The translations under genes were made by a program, and so were the position numbers. The notes under the pieces were generated by a model. It was not told the DNA's origin. It did no database searches and worked only from the letters and a program-made list of their open reading frames with translations. This document shows, in pieces, positions 45,711 through 55,337 of a DNA stretch of 64,000 nucleotides. The DNA is taken from positions 1 through 64,000 of the forward strand of contig CAZUGA010000001.1 of NCBI GenBank assembly GCA_964619885.1, written 5' to 3'. Within the stretch, counting starts at the first letter, position 1. Every line of letters starts with the position of its first letter. The stretch is from CAZUGA01 sp964619885 (GTDB taxonomy: Bacteria > Pseudomonadota > Gammaproteobacteria > Methylococcales > UBA1147).

Positions 45711-45797
45711 CGTAGGTTGGATAAGCAAAGCGCCATCCGACAATAAAACCGCTGGTAATCACAAACGCCGGATGACGCTCCGCTTATCCAGCCTACG
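45711..45797. repeat. REP-like palindromic element (87 bases)
   Basis: The ends are 31-base inverted arms: CGTAGGTTGGATAAGC on the left and GCTTATCCAGCCTACG on the right, continuing inward to CATCCG/CGGATG. The five differences between arms are all transitions that keep G-U pairing. The centre is about 25 bases. Dispersed GTAGG-TGGATAAGC palindromes of this type are familiar in Gammaproteobacterial genomes. It lies between convergent ugd and the deacetylase-like gene and could form a long RNA hairpin that stabilises or terminates both transcripts. Confidence 0.85.
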
Positions 45798-45843
45798 TAT
45801 ACTTTACTTTTCGACAGCTCGATAGATGCATTGAATAGTTACT

Positions 45844-46770
45844 TCAAACTTGCATTAATTCAAGAACATGCGCCGCAGCACTATGGCCCAATGCGTCCAG
45901 ATTGTACCCACCCTCCAAACTGGAAACCAAGCGTCCGTCGCAGTAGCGGTCGGCAATGTCCATCAATTGCCGGGTCACCCAGGCGAAGTCCGATTCATCC
46001 AACTGCAGCGATGCCAGAGGATCGGCTCTGTGCGCGTCAAAACCTGCTGATACCAGTATTAGCTCGGGTTTTATTTTATGTATTGCCGGGAAAATCCGTT
46101 GTTCCATCGCGCTTTGAAATTCAGTCGTTCCGCTACCCGCCGACAACGGCGCATTGATGATATTGCCGACACCGGTTTCATTGACCGCACCGGTGCCCGG
46201 GTACAGCGGTGACTGGTGGGTTGAACCGTAGAGAACGTCGCGATTGCTATAGAAAGCTTGTTGCGTACCATTCCCATGATGCACGTCAAAATCGACGATA
46301 GCGACTGGGCCAATACCATACTTGGAACGCGCATATTGTGCTGCGACCGCAATATTATTGAATAAACAAAAGCCCATGGCTCGATCGGTTTCGGCGTGAT
46401 GACCGGGAGGTCGCACCGCGCAAAAAACGTTATGAACTGTTTTCGATACAACCTGGTCGACTGCATCGCAGATCGAGCCTATTGCGTACAGTGCGGCTTT
46501 GCCCGACTTGGGTGACACTACCGTATCACCATCGACATATGCGAGATTCGATTCGGGTACCGAATCGAAGATTGCGTCGATATGCTGTTGCGGATGGACC
46601 AGTCGCAGTTGCTCTTCGGAGCCTGTTACAGCACCTTTGTGGGCTAACGTTCGGAAATCCTGAGTGCTCAAGGCTTTATCTATCGCACGCAAACGAGCGG
46701 GGCTTTCCGGGTGGCCACTGCCAGTATCATGATCTTGGAATATCGGGTCGGCGTATATTAAAGTCGTCAC
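45844..46770 (-). CDS. Histone deacetylase family hydrolase
   Basis: This 308-residue zinc hydrolase of the arginase/deacetylase superfamily is like bacterial acetylpolyamine amidohydrolases and AcuC. Catalytic histidines lie in RPPGHHAE (about residue 142). DFDVHHGNGTQ supplies zinc ligands and SAGFDAHRADPL the third. The closing EGGYNLDALG is typical of class II deacetylases. It probably removes acetyl groups from polyamines or lysines, but the substrate cannot be told. It is convergent with ugd across the palindrome and divergent from acnB. Confidence 0.92.
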   Translation of the reverse strand: MTTLIYADPIFQDHDTGSGHPESPARLRAIDKALSTQDFRTLAHKGAVTGSEEQLRLVHPQQHIDAIFDSVPESNLAYVDGDTVVSPKSGKAALYAIGSICDAVDQVVSKTVHNVFCAVRPPGHHAETDRAMGFCLFNNIAVAAQYARSKYGIGPVAIVDFDVHHGNGTQQAFYSNRDVLYGSTHQSPLYPGTGAVNETGVGNIINAPLSAGSGTTEFQSAMEQRIFPAIHKIKPELILVSAGFDAHRADPLASLQLDESDFAWVTRQLMDIADRYCDGRLVSSLEGGYNLDALGHSAAAHVLELMQV

Positions 46771-46823
46771 TCTGTATTCCGCTAAATCAAAAGACTATTT
46801 TAATCGATTTGGAGGCGAATGTA

Positions 46824-46889
46824 ATGCTGGATTGTACTATCAATCTAGCTAAAAAAGGCTTTGGCGCAATCGCTAGAATAGACGGATAA
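46824..46889 (+). CDS. Possible 21-residue small ORF upstream of acnB
   Basis: ATG 46824 is preceded by GGAGG at the correct distance (eight bases) and opens a frame of 21 codons ending in TAA. The predicted peptide is MLDCTINLAKKGFG and seven more residues. No family is recognised. The near-consensus ribosome site is the main support. It could be a leader peptide of acnB or a chance frame. Confidence 0.3.
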   Translation: MLDCTINLAKKGFGAIARIDG

Positions 46890-47009
46890 TCATAGACCCA
46901 TACGCTGATTAATGTTCTTTGCCGAGGCAGAATACTATGAATTCTTTTGGGCGAATTAAAAATAATGATAGACTTGATAGGTTTAATTATTTTGGAGATC
47001 CAATCGGAA

Positions 47010-49586
47010 ATGTTACAAGAATACCGTAAACACGTTGAAGAAAGAGCTGCGCTGGGCATCGTCCCCAAACCACTAGATGCTGAGCAAACAGCGGCCTTGG
47101 TTGAGTTGGCCAAAAATCCTCCAGCAGGCGAAGAAGATGTCATATTGGATTTGCTGACGAACCGGGTTTCTCCAGGCGTTGATGAGTCGGCCTATGTAAA
47201 AGCGGGATTTCTTGCAGCGATTGCCAAAGGCGAAGCAAAATCTTCGATCCTTGATCCTGCGCGGGCAACAGAATTATTAGGGACGATGTTGGGCGGATAT
47301 AACATCGCGCCATTGGTTGATTTATTAGATCACGATCAATTGGCGCCACTTGCGGTCAAAGCCTTATCGCACACGTTGTTAATCTTTGACGCATTCCACG
47401 ATGTCGAGGAAAAATCGTCCGCAGGCAATGATTATGCGAAACAGGTGATCACCTCTTGGGCAGAAGCTGAATGGTTTAGCGCCAAACCGAAACTAGCGGA
47501 AAAAATTACCGTAACTGTCTTCAAGGTCGTCGGTGAAACCAATACCGATGACTTGTCTCCGGCGCCGGATGCTTGGTCGCGCCCGGATATTCCATTGCAC
47601 GCCAAAGCGATGTTGAAAATGCCTCGTGAAGGTATTAACAATGCTGAGCAGCAGATTGAGGAGCTGAAACAAAAGGGGTTCCCAGTCGCTTACGTGGGTG
47701 ACGTGGTTGGAACCGGGTCTTCGAGGAAATCGGCAGCCAACTCGGTATTGTGGTTCATGGGTGATGACATACCCTATGTTCCGAACAAGCGCACTGGCGG
47801 TGTTTGCATTGGTGGTAAGATTGCACCGATCTTTTTCAATACAATGGAAGATTCCGGTGCGTTGCCGTTCGAATGCGACGTAGAGAAGTTGAGTATGGGG
47901 GATGTGATCGACATTTTTCCGTACGATGGCAAAGTGTTGCACCATGAAACCGGGGAGTTGATGTCAGAATTTTCGCTTAAAACAGGCGTGCTTCTAGACG
48001 AGGTCCAGGCCGGTGGGCGGATTCCTCTGATTATCGGTCGCGGTTTGACGGAGCGGGCGCGCAAATCACTGAATCTAGGCCCATCACCAGCTTTCCGCAG
48101 ACCCGAATCAGCGGGCGATACGAGCACAGGGTTTACGTTGGCGCAGAAGATGGTCGGCAAGGCTTGTGGGGTTGACGGTATCCGTCCGGGTACTTATTGT
48201 GAACCGCACATGACCACGGTGGGTTCTCAGGATACCACCGGTCCAATGACGCGGGATGAGCTGAAGGATCTGGCCTGTTTGGGTTTCTCGGCAGATTTGG
48301 TCATGCAATCCTTTTGTCATACCGCGGCGTATCCCAAACCGGTGGACGTCGATACCCAACATACGCTGCCCGATTTCATCATGAACCGCGGTGGCGTTGC
48401 ATTGCGTCCGGGCGACGGCATTATCCATTCCTGGTTAAATCGCATGTTGTTGCCGGATACTGTGGGTACCGGCGGCGATTCGCACACTCGTTTTCCAATT
48501 GGTATTTCCTTTCCGGCCGGTTCCGGCTTGGTTGCGTTCGCGGCGGCGACCGGAGTTATGCCGCTGGATATGCCGGAATCTGTGTTGGTTCGCTTCAAGG
48601 GCGAGATGCAGCCGGGTATTACCCTGCGCGATTTGGTCAACGCCATTCCTTACGTGGCGATACAGCGCGGCTTGTTGACGGTCGAGAAAAAGGGTAAGAA
48701 AAATGTATTTTCTGGCCGAATTCTTGAAATCGAAGGGTTGCCTGACCTGAAGGTTGAACAGGCTTTTGAGATTTCCGACGCATCGGCCGAGCGTTCGGCG
48801 GGCGGCTGCACGATTCGCCTGGCCGAAGAACCTATCCGTGAATACTTAAATTCTAATGTAGTGATGCTGAAATGGATGATTGCCGAAGGTTATGGCGATG
48901 CGCGCACTATTCAGCGCCGGGTCAAGGAAATGGAGGCTTGGTTGGCCAAGCCGGTACTGATGGAACCGGATGCGGATGCCGAATATTTTGAGATTATCGA
49001 AATCGATTTGAACCAGATCAATGAGCCATTACTCGCGTGTCCTAACGATCCGGATGATGTTAAACCCCTATCCGAAGTTGCCGGTACCAGCATCGATGAA
49101 GTCTTCATAGGTTCGTGCATGACCAATATCGGTCATTTCCGCGCGGCAGGGAAGCTACTGGATAAATTCGATAAAGTGTTGCCCACCCGGTTATGGATTT
49201 GCCCGCCGACGAAGATGGACGAAGCCCAATTGATGGACGAAGGTTATTACAGTATTTACGGTAAATCCGGAGCGCGGACCGAAATGCCGGGATGTTCGCT
49301 GTGCATGGGAAATCAGGCACGTGTTGAGGAAAAATCCACCGTTGTATCAACGTCAACAAGGAACTTCCCAAATAGATTGGGCAATGGCGCAAATGTTTAT
49401 CTATCTTCGGCTGAACTGGCCGTGGTCAGCTCAATCCTGGGTAGAATACCCACGGTTCAAGAGTATCTTGATCACGCCAAGGAAATTGATACCATGGCGG
49501 CGGATACCTATCGTTATTTGAATTTTGATCAGATTAATAGTTATAGGAAGATAGCCGACGGCGTTGAGCTAAAAGAGGCCGTTTAA
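47010..49586 (+). CDS. acnB: Bifunctional aconitate hydratase 2/2-methylisocitrate dehydratase
   Basis: AcnB isomerises citrate to isocitrate in the TCA cycle. The 858-residue length matches E. coli (865). The start ATG 47010 (MLQEYRKHVEERAALG) aligns exactly with the E. coli N-terminus; a longer frame upstream is not homologous. The N-terminal HEAT-like and swivel domains are present (ETNTDDLSPAPDAWSRPD). The 4Fe-4S cysteines lie in GSCMTNIGHFR and GCSLCMGNQARV. GDSHTRFP is part of the active site. A very strong terminator follows. Confidence 0.97.
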   Translation: MLQEYRKHVEERAALGIVPKPLDAEQTAALVELAKNPPAGEEDVILDLLTNRVSPGVDESAYVKAGFLAAIAKGEAKSSILDPARATELLGTMLGGYNIAPLVDLLDHDQLAPLAVKALSHTLLIFDAFHDVEEKSSAGNDYAKQVITSWAEAEWFSAKPKLAEKITVTVFKVVGETNTDDLSPAPDAWSRPDIPLHAKAMLKMPREGINNAEQQIEELKQKGFPVAYVGDVVGTGSSRKSAANSVLWFMGDDIPYVPNKRTGGVCIGGKIAPIFFNTMEDSGALPFECDVEKLSMGDVIDIFPYDGKVLHHETGELMSEFSLKTGVLLDEVQAGGRIPLIIGRGLTERARKSLNLGPSPAFRRPESAGDTSTGFTLAQKMVGKACGVDGIRPGTYCEPHMTTVGSQDTTGPMTRDELKDLACLGFSADLVMQSFCHTAAYPKPVDVDTQHTLPDFIMNRGGVALRPGDGIIHSWLNRMLLPDTVGTGGDSHTRFPIGISFPAGSGLVAFAAATGVMPLDMPESVLVRFKGEMQPGITLRDLVNAIPYVAIQRGLLTVEKKGKKNVFSGRILEIEGLPDLKVEQAFEISDASAERSAGGCTIRLAEEPIREYLNSNVVMLKWMIAEGYGDARTIQRRVKEMEAWLAKPVLMEPDADAEYFEIIEIDLNQINEPLLACPNDPDDVKPLSEVAGTSIDEVFIGSCMTNIGHFRAAGKLLDKFDKVLPTRLWICPPTKMDEAQLMDEGYYSIYGKSGARTEMPGCSLCMGNQARVEEKSTVVSTSTRNFPNRLGNGANVYLSSAELAVVSSILGRIPTVQEYLDHAKEIDTMAADTYRYLNFDQINSYRKIADGVELKEAV

Positions 49587-49607
49587 ACAACCTCCAGATC
49601 CTAACGT

Positions 49608-49653
49608 GAATCCCACCCAGCCCATCTAGGGGCTGGGTGGGATTCGGCTTTTT
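49608..49653. terminator. Strong rho-independent terminator between acnB and the VanZ-like gene
   Basis: This is a perfect 16-pair, GC-rich stem (49608-49623 and 49630-49645; arms begin GAATCCCACCC and GGGCTGGG) with loop ATCTAG, followed by GGCTTTTT. It lies 22 bases behind acnB and at the 3' end of the convergent VanZ-like gene, so it can serve both. Confidence 0.92.
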
Positions 49654-50020
49654 ACGAAATTAGCCGCTTTATCCTTGGGGAAGTAGCCAATAGTGCGGCT
49701 AGTGTTGCACCGATGGTATCCGCCAACCAATCGAGTGGATCTGAATCCCGCCCCGGAACCCACGATTGATGTAGTTCATCCGTGATTCCATACAAGGAGC
49801 AGAAGCTAATTACGCTCAAGACCAGAAGACCCTTGGGTTCGATTATATGACGAAAAAAACGCCATGCGAGCCAGCCCATTGCCGCGTATAGTGCAATATG
49901 AGCCAGCTTATCCTGGTGTGGAAAAAATTGCGGCGCGGGTATTCCCGACCGATCAGAAAGCCAGAAAATCAGTCCGCAATATAGAATAAGGATCAATAGA
50001 TCTTTATATTTTGTATTCAT
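49652..50020 (-). CDS. VanZ-like membrane protein
   Basis: This 122-residue protein has four predicted TM helices. DKLAHIALYAAMGWLAW and GITDELHQSWVPGRDSDPLDW, with the conserved Asp-Glu-x-x-Gln and DxxDW pattern, place it in the VanZ-like family. VanZ confers low-level teicoplanin resistance in enterococci, but the role of these proteobacterial homologues is unknown. I use ATG 50020; a TTG two codons earlier is possible. Its start is only about 29 bases from the start of the divergent DUF455 gene. Confidence 0.88.
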   Translation of the reverse strand: MNTKYKDLLILILYCGLIFWLSDRSGIPAPQFFPHQDKLAHIALYAAMGWLAWRFFRHIIEPKGLLVLSVISFCSLYGITDELHQSWVPGRDSDPLDWLADTIGATLAALLATSPRIKRLIS

Positions 50021-50049
50021 CCTCAATAAAATCGTTTTTCGGTGGTTGT

Positions 50050-50847
50050 GTGAACAATATATTTGATTTGGCTGCCGATTGCTTATTTGTAGAATCGGTG
50101 GATGCTAAGTTGGCGACGACCGATGCTGCATGCAAACTGCTGCACGAAAATCAGTTAAAATTTTGCACGCATACTAAACCTAAATCCATTGATTTAACGG
50201 TATTCCCTAGTCAGCCATCGTTGGTGGAGCCCAGGTCTTTGCCGCGCCGGGGTCTGGCGACCGAGAAGGGTCGGGCCGCGTTGTTGCACTCGATTGCGCA
50301 TATTGAATTTTACGCGATTCATTTGGCTTGGGATATCATTTACCGCTTCCGTGATCAACCCGAAGAGTTTTATCGGGATTGGCTCAAAGTAGCCGGTGAA
50401 GAGGCGTTGCATTTTAAGATGATCCGCCAGCGCTTGCATGACTTCGATATCGATTATGGGGAGTTTGCCGCACACAAGGGCCTGTGGGATATCGCAGTGT
50501 TGACCAGTGATGATCTACTCGCTCGTTTGGCGTTGGTGCCTCGTACTATGGAGGCGCGTGGTTTGGATGTAACGCCGGGGATGATAGAAAAATTAAAGCA
50601 AGTCAATGATAGCACCAGCGTACGTGTTCTAGAGCGAATATTGCGGGATGAAATTGGGCACGTTGCGATTGGTTCTCGTTGGTTTCGTTCTATTTGCAGT
50701 GCGCAGGGTTTGAATGCGGATGAAACCTATATAAGCTACGTCAAAGCACTTTTTAATGGAAAAATTAGAATGCCGATAAATTTTGATTTGCGCAAACAAG
50801 CTGGATTTAGCGAAACAGAGCTGCAAAGTCTACTGGCGTTGGAATAG
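50050..50847 (+). CDS. DUF455 family ferritin-like protein
   Basis: This 265-residue uncharacterised protein of the ferritin-like DUF455 (COG2833) family. Likely metal ligands are visible in IAHIEFYAIHLAWD, GEEALHFKMIRQRL and RDEIGHVAIGSRWF, the E..H pattern of di-iron four-helix bundles. VPRTMEARGLDVTPGM is a family hallmark. I choose GTG 50050, whose product begins MNNIFDLAADCLF; a TTG at 50011 would overlap the divergent gene. An oxygenase or oxidase role is plausible but unproven. Confidence 0.87.
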   Translation: MNNIFDLAADCLFVESVDAKLATTDAACKLLHENQLKFCTHTKPKSIDLTVFPSQPSLVEPRSLPRRGLATEKGRAALLHSIAHIEFYAIHLAWDIIYRFRDQPEEFYRDWLKVAGEEALHFKMIRQRLHDFDIDYGEFAAHKGLWDIAVLTSDDLLARLALVPRTMEARGLDVTPGMIEKLKQVNDSTSVRVLERILRDEIGHVAIGSRWFRSICSAQGLNADETYISYVKALFNGKIRMPINFDLRKQAGFSETELQSLLALE

Positions 50848-50888
50848 TTGTTTGCCAGCTCATGGCTTAACCCATGTTGTATAAAGGT

Positions 50889-53546
50889 TTAGGATGCGGG
50901 ATCGTCAGCCGGCAAAAATCGCGTGTAGAGATAGCTCAATCCGATCAGACTGAGTCCCAACCCAAAAAACGAAAAAACTCGGTACAAGCCTTCTAATTCT
51001 GACGCGTCGTACAAGAATACCTTTGCGACAGCTAACAAAATGATCGCTAGTGAAGCGTAGCGTAGCGCTTTGTGATGCTTCGCGATGCCGGCCAACAAAA
51101 GCCCGATTCCCAACAATAGCCAGACCGCAGAGTAGCTATAGATTTCGGCGTTTGGCGTAGTCCCGCTGTTCAAATATTCACCGTGAAATATATATCGTAC
51201 GTTCAAGCTTAGTAATACGAATCCTAGCAATAGCAAAAAGCCGGTTACCCGTCTGGCCCACTGAAATTTTTCCAATGCAACAAGTTCATGGGCAAAAATC
51301 CAGCCCCATATTATTGGAAACCCATAAGGCAGTAGCAGTGTATTGATGAGTATCACACCGCTGATTTTCTGCGTATCCCATAGCGGGTTGTGGATCAATA
51401 AATCGAAGTAAGTAATTCTGAATAGCGCTATCGCGAATAATACCGCACCGCTCCCACTGAATGCCGGGCGTGTAAGTTTTCTACCGCACCACAAACAAGC
51501 TAAGCCATACAGAAACAGAATGTTGGTAATGACACCCCGCTCATTAAAGTCGGCTTTTATAAATAAGACGTTTTGATCGGTGTGGAAGCTATTGCGCGTA
51601 AAATAATATCCCATTACCGCGACTAGCATGAGCGCTGCCACTTCGAAATTTTTGACAAGCCGGTCATCGCGTTGCTGTCTTAGTAAGTACGCGCTTAGCA
51701 GAAACATTACAGCAGGGAGGCCAAGCTGAAAAATTGGCCATTGTACAATAGGTATGCTGGTTTGGAGTCTCAACTTGGCTTCGACCAAACTGTATGCCGT
51801 TAATTGAATCATCAATAAGATTTGCGGCATTAGTAACAGGCCGAAAATTATTCCGACAACCGCGATAATAGCACGCAGAGCTTTGATGTCGACCCGGCGA
51901 TTTATCCAAGCCAGCGCACACATTTCAGTGGCAAAAGCCACCGATAGAAATTCACGCTCCAGTTCGATGAATAAGGCCAGTGTAATCAGACTGCTTGCCG
52001 CGACCGAAAAGACGGATAGTAATATTTGTTGGGTATTGCTCTGTTCGTAGGCCGTCCGCACTTTGATTAGGGTGTAGACCATTAATCCCGCAAGTAGTAA
52101 CGCCGTCACCCCCCAAAACAGTGGGATGTCGGTAAATTCTTTCGATGCCAGTTTGTAGTACGCGAGCAAATAGTAAGACAGTGCCGTGGTGCTTAGCAAT
52201 CCCGCCCACAGCAGCGGCAATTTGGCGCGCCACAGCAGGAAATAACTGCTGCCCATGTAGACGCAGGCGAAGCTGATCAATATTACGGTAAACTCCGTAT
52301 TCGTTGAGTGGTGCCAGTAAAACAACATGACGGCGTTAACCGACATCGAAATCCATGGGACAAACCCATACAATTTATCGTCAAAGAATGCCAACCCAAT
52401 ACCGCCCAAGGCCAGCAGCCCGAATAAAGCCCATTCCATATAACCAAAATCGGCTTTGCCCGCCACTATGCCCATGAGCAATAGACTTCCGGCCAGACCG
52501 ATGTAATTGAGGATCGCAGTCGATGCAAAAATATTGTGGGAATCTTGGTCAATTTGATCCTGATAGGATTTTCGCGAGCCGATGATAATTGTCGTACTGA
52601 TAGCGAATAAAAAAAGTCCTAGCCAGATACTGTCACCCGGTGTATAGCGGCTAAACAACCAAACGATGACCCACAATAAGCATGCCAGAATCGTCGGAAT
52701 GGAAAGCCACCACCATTGAGTTTTACGGACAACAATCATTAATCCTGAAGCCGTGAAATATAGATACACGAATAGGCTAAACGCATCGCCGCCGCCTTGG
52801 CTGAGCAGTGCTGGAGTCAGGAATCCACCGGCCAATCCCAACAGTGCAATCGGTGGGCCGTGTCGTAGCGCCAATACCAAAGCGCACGCGGTCACTGCAG
52901 CCATCGCCGCAAAACCGACAAATTGAGGAACCAGATGGTATAGGCGTGTTGATGCGAACGATACGACATATAGCACCGCGATTCCGGCTCCGGATAGCGA
53001 TTGGCTAATTCTAATACCGTTCGCGAAATTGGGCCGTTGGCGCACCCAATTTGCGCTATACAACAGGCCAAGCCCCAATGCACCGCCCAGCGCGACCCGG
53101 ACGGTCGGATTCAATAGATTGTTTTCTATCGAGTACTTGACCAGATAAAACCCGGCCAAAGCCAAAGCGATACCGCCTATCCAAACCGGTAATCTGGCAC
53201 CGAAATGTTGCTCCAAATTTTGCTTAGTTTGCTTCTCTGGTGGGGTATAGGGGGTTTCTGTAGGGATATTGTAATTTGAATTGGGCTGCGTTTTGACCGC
53301 TAAGGGTTGATGTCGCTCAGTTTCGATCGCCGGTTTGGCGACTGGAGCAATATCTTTTTTTTGTACTTGGTCTTGCGGCTTGATCGGGTCTTGGCTTTCC
53401 TTGGTCGATACCAAAATAGTTACAATCCCAGATAACTTTTCTATTTCCCGCTTTAGCGTCTGGATTCGATTTCGGTTAATCCACGGTACGATCAGTCCAG
53501 AAACAATGACCGCTGCGCTCAGTATGAATATCAGGAATAGTTCCAT
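50889..53546 (-). CDS. DUF2339 polytopic membrane protein
   Basis: This 885-residue inner-membrane protein has one N-terminal TM (about residues 4-22), a coiled coil and a Gln/Pro/Lys-rich linker to about residue 115. After that come more than twenty TM helices. The phrase LEQHFGARLPVWIGGIALALAGFYLVKYSIE begins the DUF2339 domain and GLLYSANWVRQRP continues it (cited here in parts). The C-terminus contains the typical KVFLYDASELEGLYRVFSF. Function is unknown across the family. Its stop codon lies 41 bases past the DUF455 stop, so the two are convergent. Confidence 0.9.
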   Translation of the reverse strand: MELFLIFILSAAVIVSGLIVPWINRNRIQTLKREIEKLSGIVTILVSTKESQDPIKPQDQVQKKDIAPVAKPAIETERHQPLAVKTQPNSNYNIPTETPYTPPEKQTKQNLEQHFGARLPVWIGGIALALAGFYLVKYSIENNLLNPTVRVALGGALGLGLLYSANWVRQRPNFANGIRISQSLSGAGIAVLYVVSFASTRLYHLVPQFVGFAAMAAVTACALVLALRHGPPIALLGLAGGFLTPALLSQGGGDAFSLFVYLYFTASGLMIVVRKTQWWWLSIPTILACLLWVIVWLFSRYTPGDSIWLGLFLFAISTTIIIGSRKSYQDQIDQDSHNIFASTAILNYIGLAGSLLLMGIVAGKADFGYMEWALFGLLALGGIGLAFFDDKLYGFVPWISMSVNAVMLFYWHHSTNTEFTVILISFACVYMGSSYFLLWRAKLPLLWAGLLSTTALSYYLLAYYKLASKEFTDIPLFWGVTALLLAGLMVYTLIKVRTAYEQSNTQQILLSVFSVAASSLITLALFIELEREFLSVAFATEMCALAWINRRVDIKALRAIIAVVGIIFGLLLMPQILLMIQLTAYSLVEAKLRLQTSIPIVQWPIFQLGLPAVMFLLSAYLLRQQRDDRLVKNFEVAALMLVAVMGYYFTRNSFHTDQNVLFIKADFNERGVITNILFLYGLACLWCGRKLTRPAFSGSGAVLFAIALFRITYFDLLIHNPLWDTQKISGVILINTLLLPYGFPIIWGWIFAHELVALEKFQWARRVTGFLLLLGFVLLSLNVRYIFHGEYLNSGTTPNAEIYSYSAVWLLLGIGLLLAGIAKHHKALRYASLAIILLAVAKVFLYDASELEGLYRVFSFFGLGLSLIGLSYLYTRFLPADDPAS

Positions 53547-53813
53547 AGCTATTATTTAGGGAAAGAACTGATTAAATATCCATGGTTCTGTTGGATGGTG
53601 AATTTACGTCGTCTGTCGTGTGAATATAGCACGCCATTCATGTTAATTATTTACTTTAAAAATATTGATCGTTTATTTATGTTTAGGGCTGTCTAGGCGC
53701 CAGCATTTTTTTCGAAATTCTAGCCAGACTATTACAAATGTAGCTGAAACTGGAAGGTTAGATCGAAGGTTTGGGCTATGAACAAGTTTGATACCTGATG
53801 ATAAGGACAGCAT

Positions 53814-55337
53814 ATGAACGATCGCAAAAGTGAATCATTACAAATACGTACTAGCGCGGCAGAATTGGCCGCCGCGCGCCCTCATCCCGATCATAAAAGC
53901 AACGGTGATGAGTATCGTTTTCGGTTTGAAGACATTGCCGATATGAGTGATCCGCGCAAAGGTAACTCACCCAGCTACATTGGCAGTTTCACCAAAAGTT
54001 TGCCGCATGACGAGGATGGATTCTTGATAAATCCGAGTGACTATGACGCATGGGTGCGCGCGATTGACTCGGGTGACCCCGCCGATTTTAGCGAATTGCG
54101 GATGGGGCCTGGTCCTTTTCAAGCCAATGGTGATTTTCAATATACTGATCCTACAAATCCTAATTCTTCTCCAATCCATAATTGGGCTAGTGCGGATAAT
54201 AATGGTGTGAGCGTTCGCGCATGGGAGAGCATGGGTGCAGGTTTGACCTTCGATCTTCAAGGCCCGGACGCACAATCGGTAACAATGCCACCGTGTCCAT
54301 CATTGGATAGCCAGGAATTGATTGCCGAGATGGGTGAAGTTTACTGGATGGCGCTATGCCGGGATGTACCCTTTGGAAATTGGTCTTCGGATCCTACCGT
54401 AGACGAAGCTAGAAATTCGCTAAAGCGTTTGTGGTGGTTCAGACAAGATCAGACATCTGAGCTCAACGGCATCACCGATAATGCAGTGGATGCGCTGGCG
54501 CGGCGGCGGATATTGAGTGCTGACGGAGTGCAACCGGTTGCGCTGGAGCAATTGTTTAGGGGGGTGACGCCAGGGGAGCAAATTGGGCCGTATCTCTCAC
54601 AGTTCTTGCTCATTGGAAACAGCGGAATCGCGAATGCACAATCGATCGATGACGGTAGGATCGCGTACGGTGCGATAAACGCGAACCAACGCGTGCGTCT
54701 GGCACGGCCTAACCAAGATTACATGCAGGATTGGGACAAATGGTTGGACGTGCAAAATGGTGCTGATGTTCGCGGTACAGAAATATACGATGGAATGGGT
54801 GATGCGGGATATAGATTCATTACGACGCCTCGTGATCTAGCCACTTATGTGCATCATGATGCGTTGTACGAAGCCTATCTAAACGCGTGCTTAATCCTGT
54901 TGGGCTTGAAGGCGCCGTTCGATAGAGGAATACCGTTCCAAGCGGCTGATCACAGGGATGGACAGCAGGGTTTTGCGCAATTTGGTGGGCCGCATATTTT
55001 GACTTTGGTCCCAGAAGTTGCGACGCGCGCGCTGAAAGCCGTGCGCTATCAGAAATTTAATATTCATCGGCGTCTTCGTCCCGAAGCGGTGGGTGGCTGG
55101 ATGTACCAACGTCGTAACGGGGATATGACGATAAAGGATCGCCTGGCAACGCTTTCGCAAATGGAGGCGGCATATGCCGGCAGTTCGGGTATTGGCGCCA
55201 AACTTGAAGCTGCAAATAGCGCTGCGGGTAATTGGTTGTTGCCAATGGCTTTCCCTGAAGGGTCTCCCACTCACCCGTCTTACGGAGCGGGACATGCAAC
55301 TGTCGCCAGTGCTTGTGTCACCTTGTTGAAAGCTTAG
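53814..55337 (+). CDS. Vanadium-dependent haloperoxidase, 5' part, ends at in-frame TAG
   Basis: This is a secondary-metabolism or defence enzyme of the vanadium haloperoxidase/PAP2 superfamily, which oxidises halides with hydrogen peroxide. Residues 1-507 cover the N-terminal region and two of three vanadate-binding blocks. Block one is YQKFNIHRRLRPE with Lys414 and Arg422. Block two is HPSYGAGHATVA with His494. There is no signal peptide. The frame stops at TAG 55335 right after LLKA, where the family continues with FFD-like sequence, and resumes in the same frame. The truncated product would lack the third block and be inactive. The start ATG 53814 has AAGGAC upstream. Confidence 0.88.
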   Translation: MNDRKSESLQIRTSAAELAAARPHPDHKSNGDEYRFRFEDIADMSDPRKGNSPSYIGSFTKSLPHDEDGFLINPSDYDAWVRAIDSGDPADFSELRMGPGPFQANGDFQYTDPTNPNSSPIHNWASADNNGVSVRAWESMGAGLTFDLQGPDAQSVTMPPCPSLDSQELIAEMGEVYWMALCRDVPFGNWSSDPTVDEARNSLKRLWWFRQDQTSELNGITDNAVDALARRRILSADGVQPVALEQLFRGVTPGEQIGPYLSQFLLIGNSGIANAQSIDDGRIAYGAINANQRVRLARPNQDYMQDWDKWLDVQNGADVRGTEIYDGMGDAGYRFITTPRDLATYVHHDALYEAYLNACLILLGLKAPFDRGIPFQAADHRDGQQGFAQFGGPHILTLVPEVATRALKAVRYQKFNIHRRLRPEAVGGWMYQRRNGDMTIKDRLATLSQMEAAYAGSSGIGAKLEAANSAAGNWLLPMAFPEGSPTHPSYGAGHATVASACVTLLKA

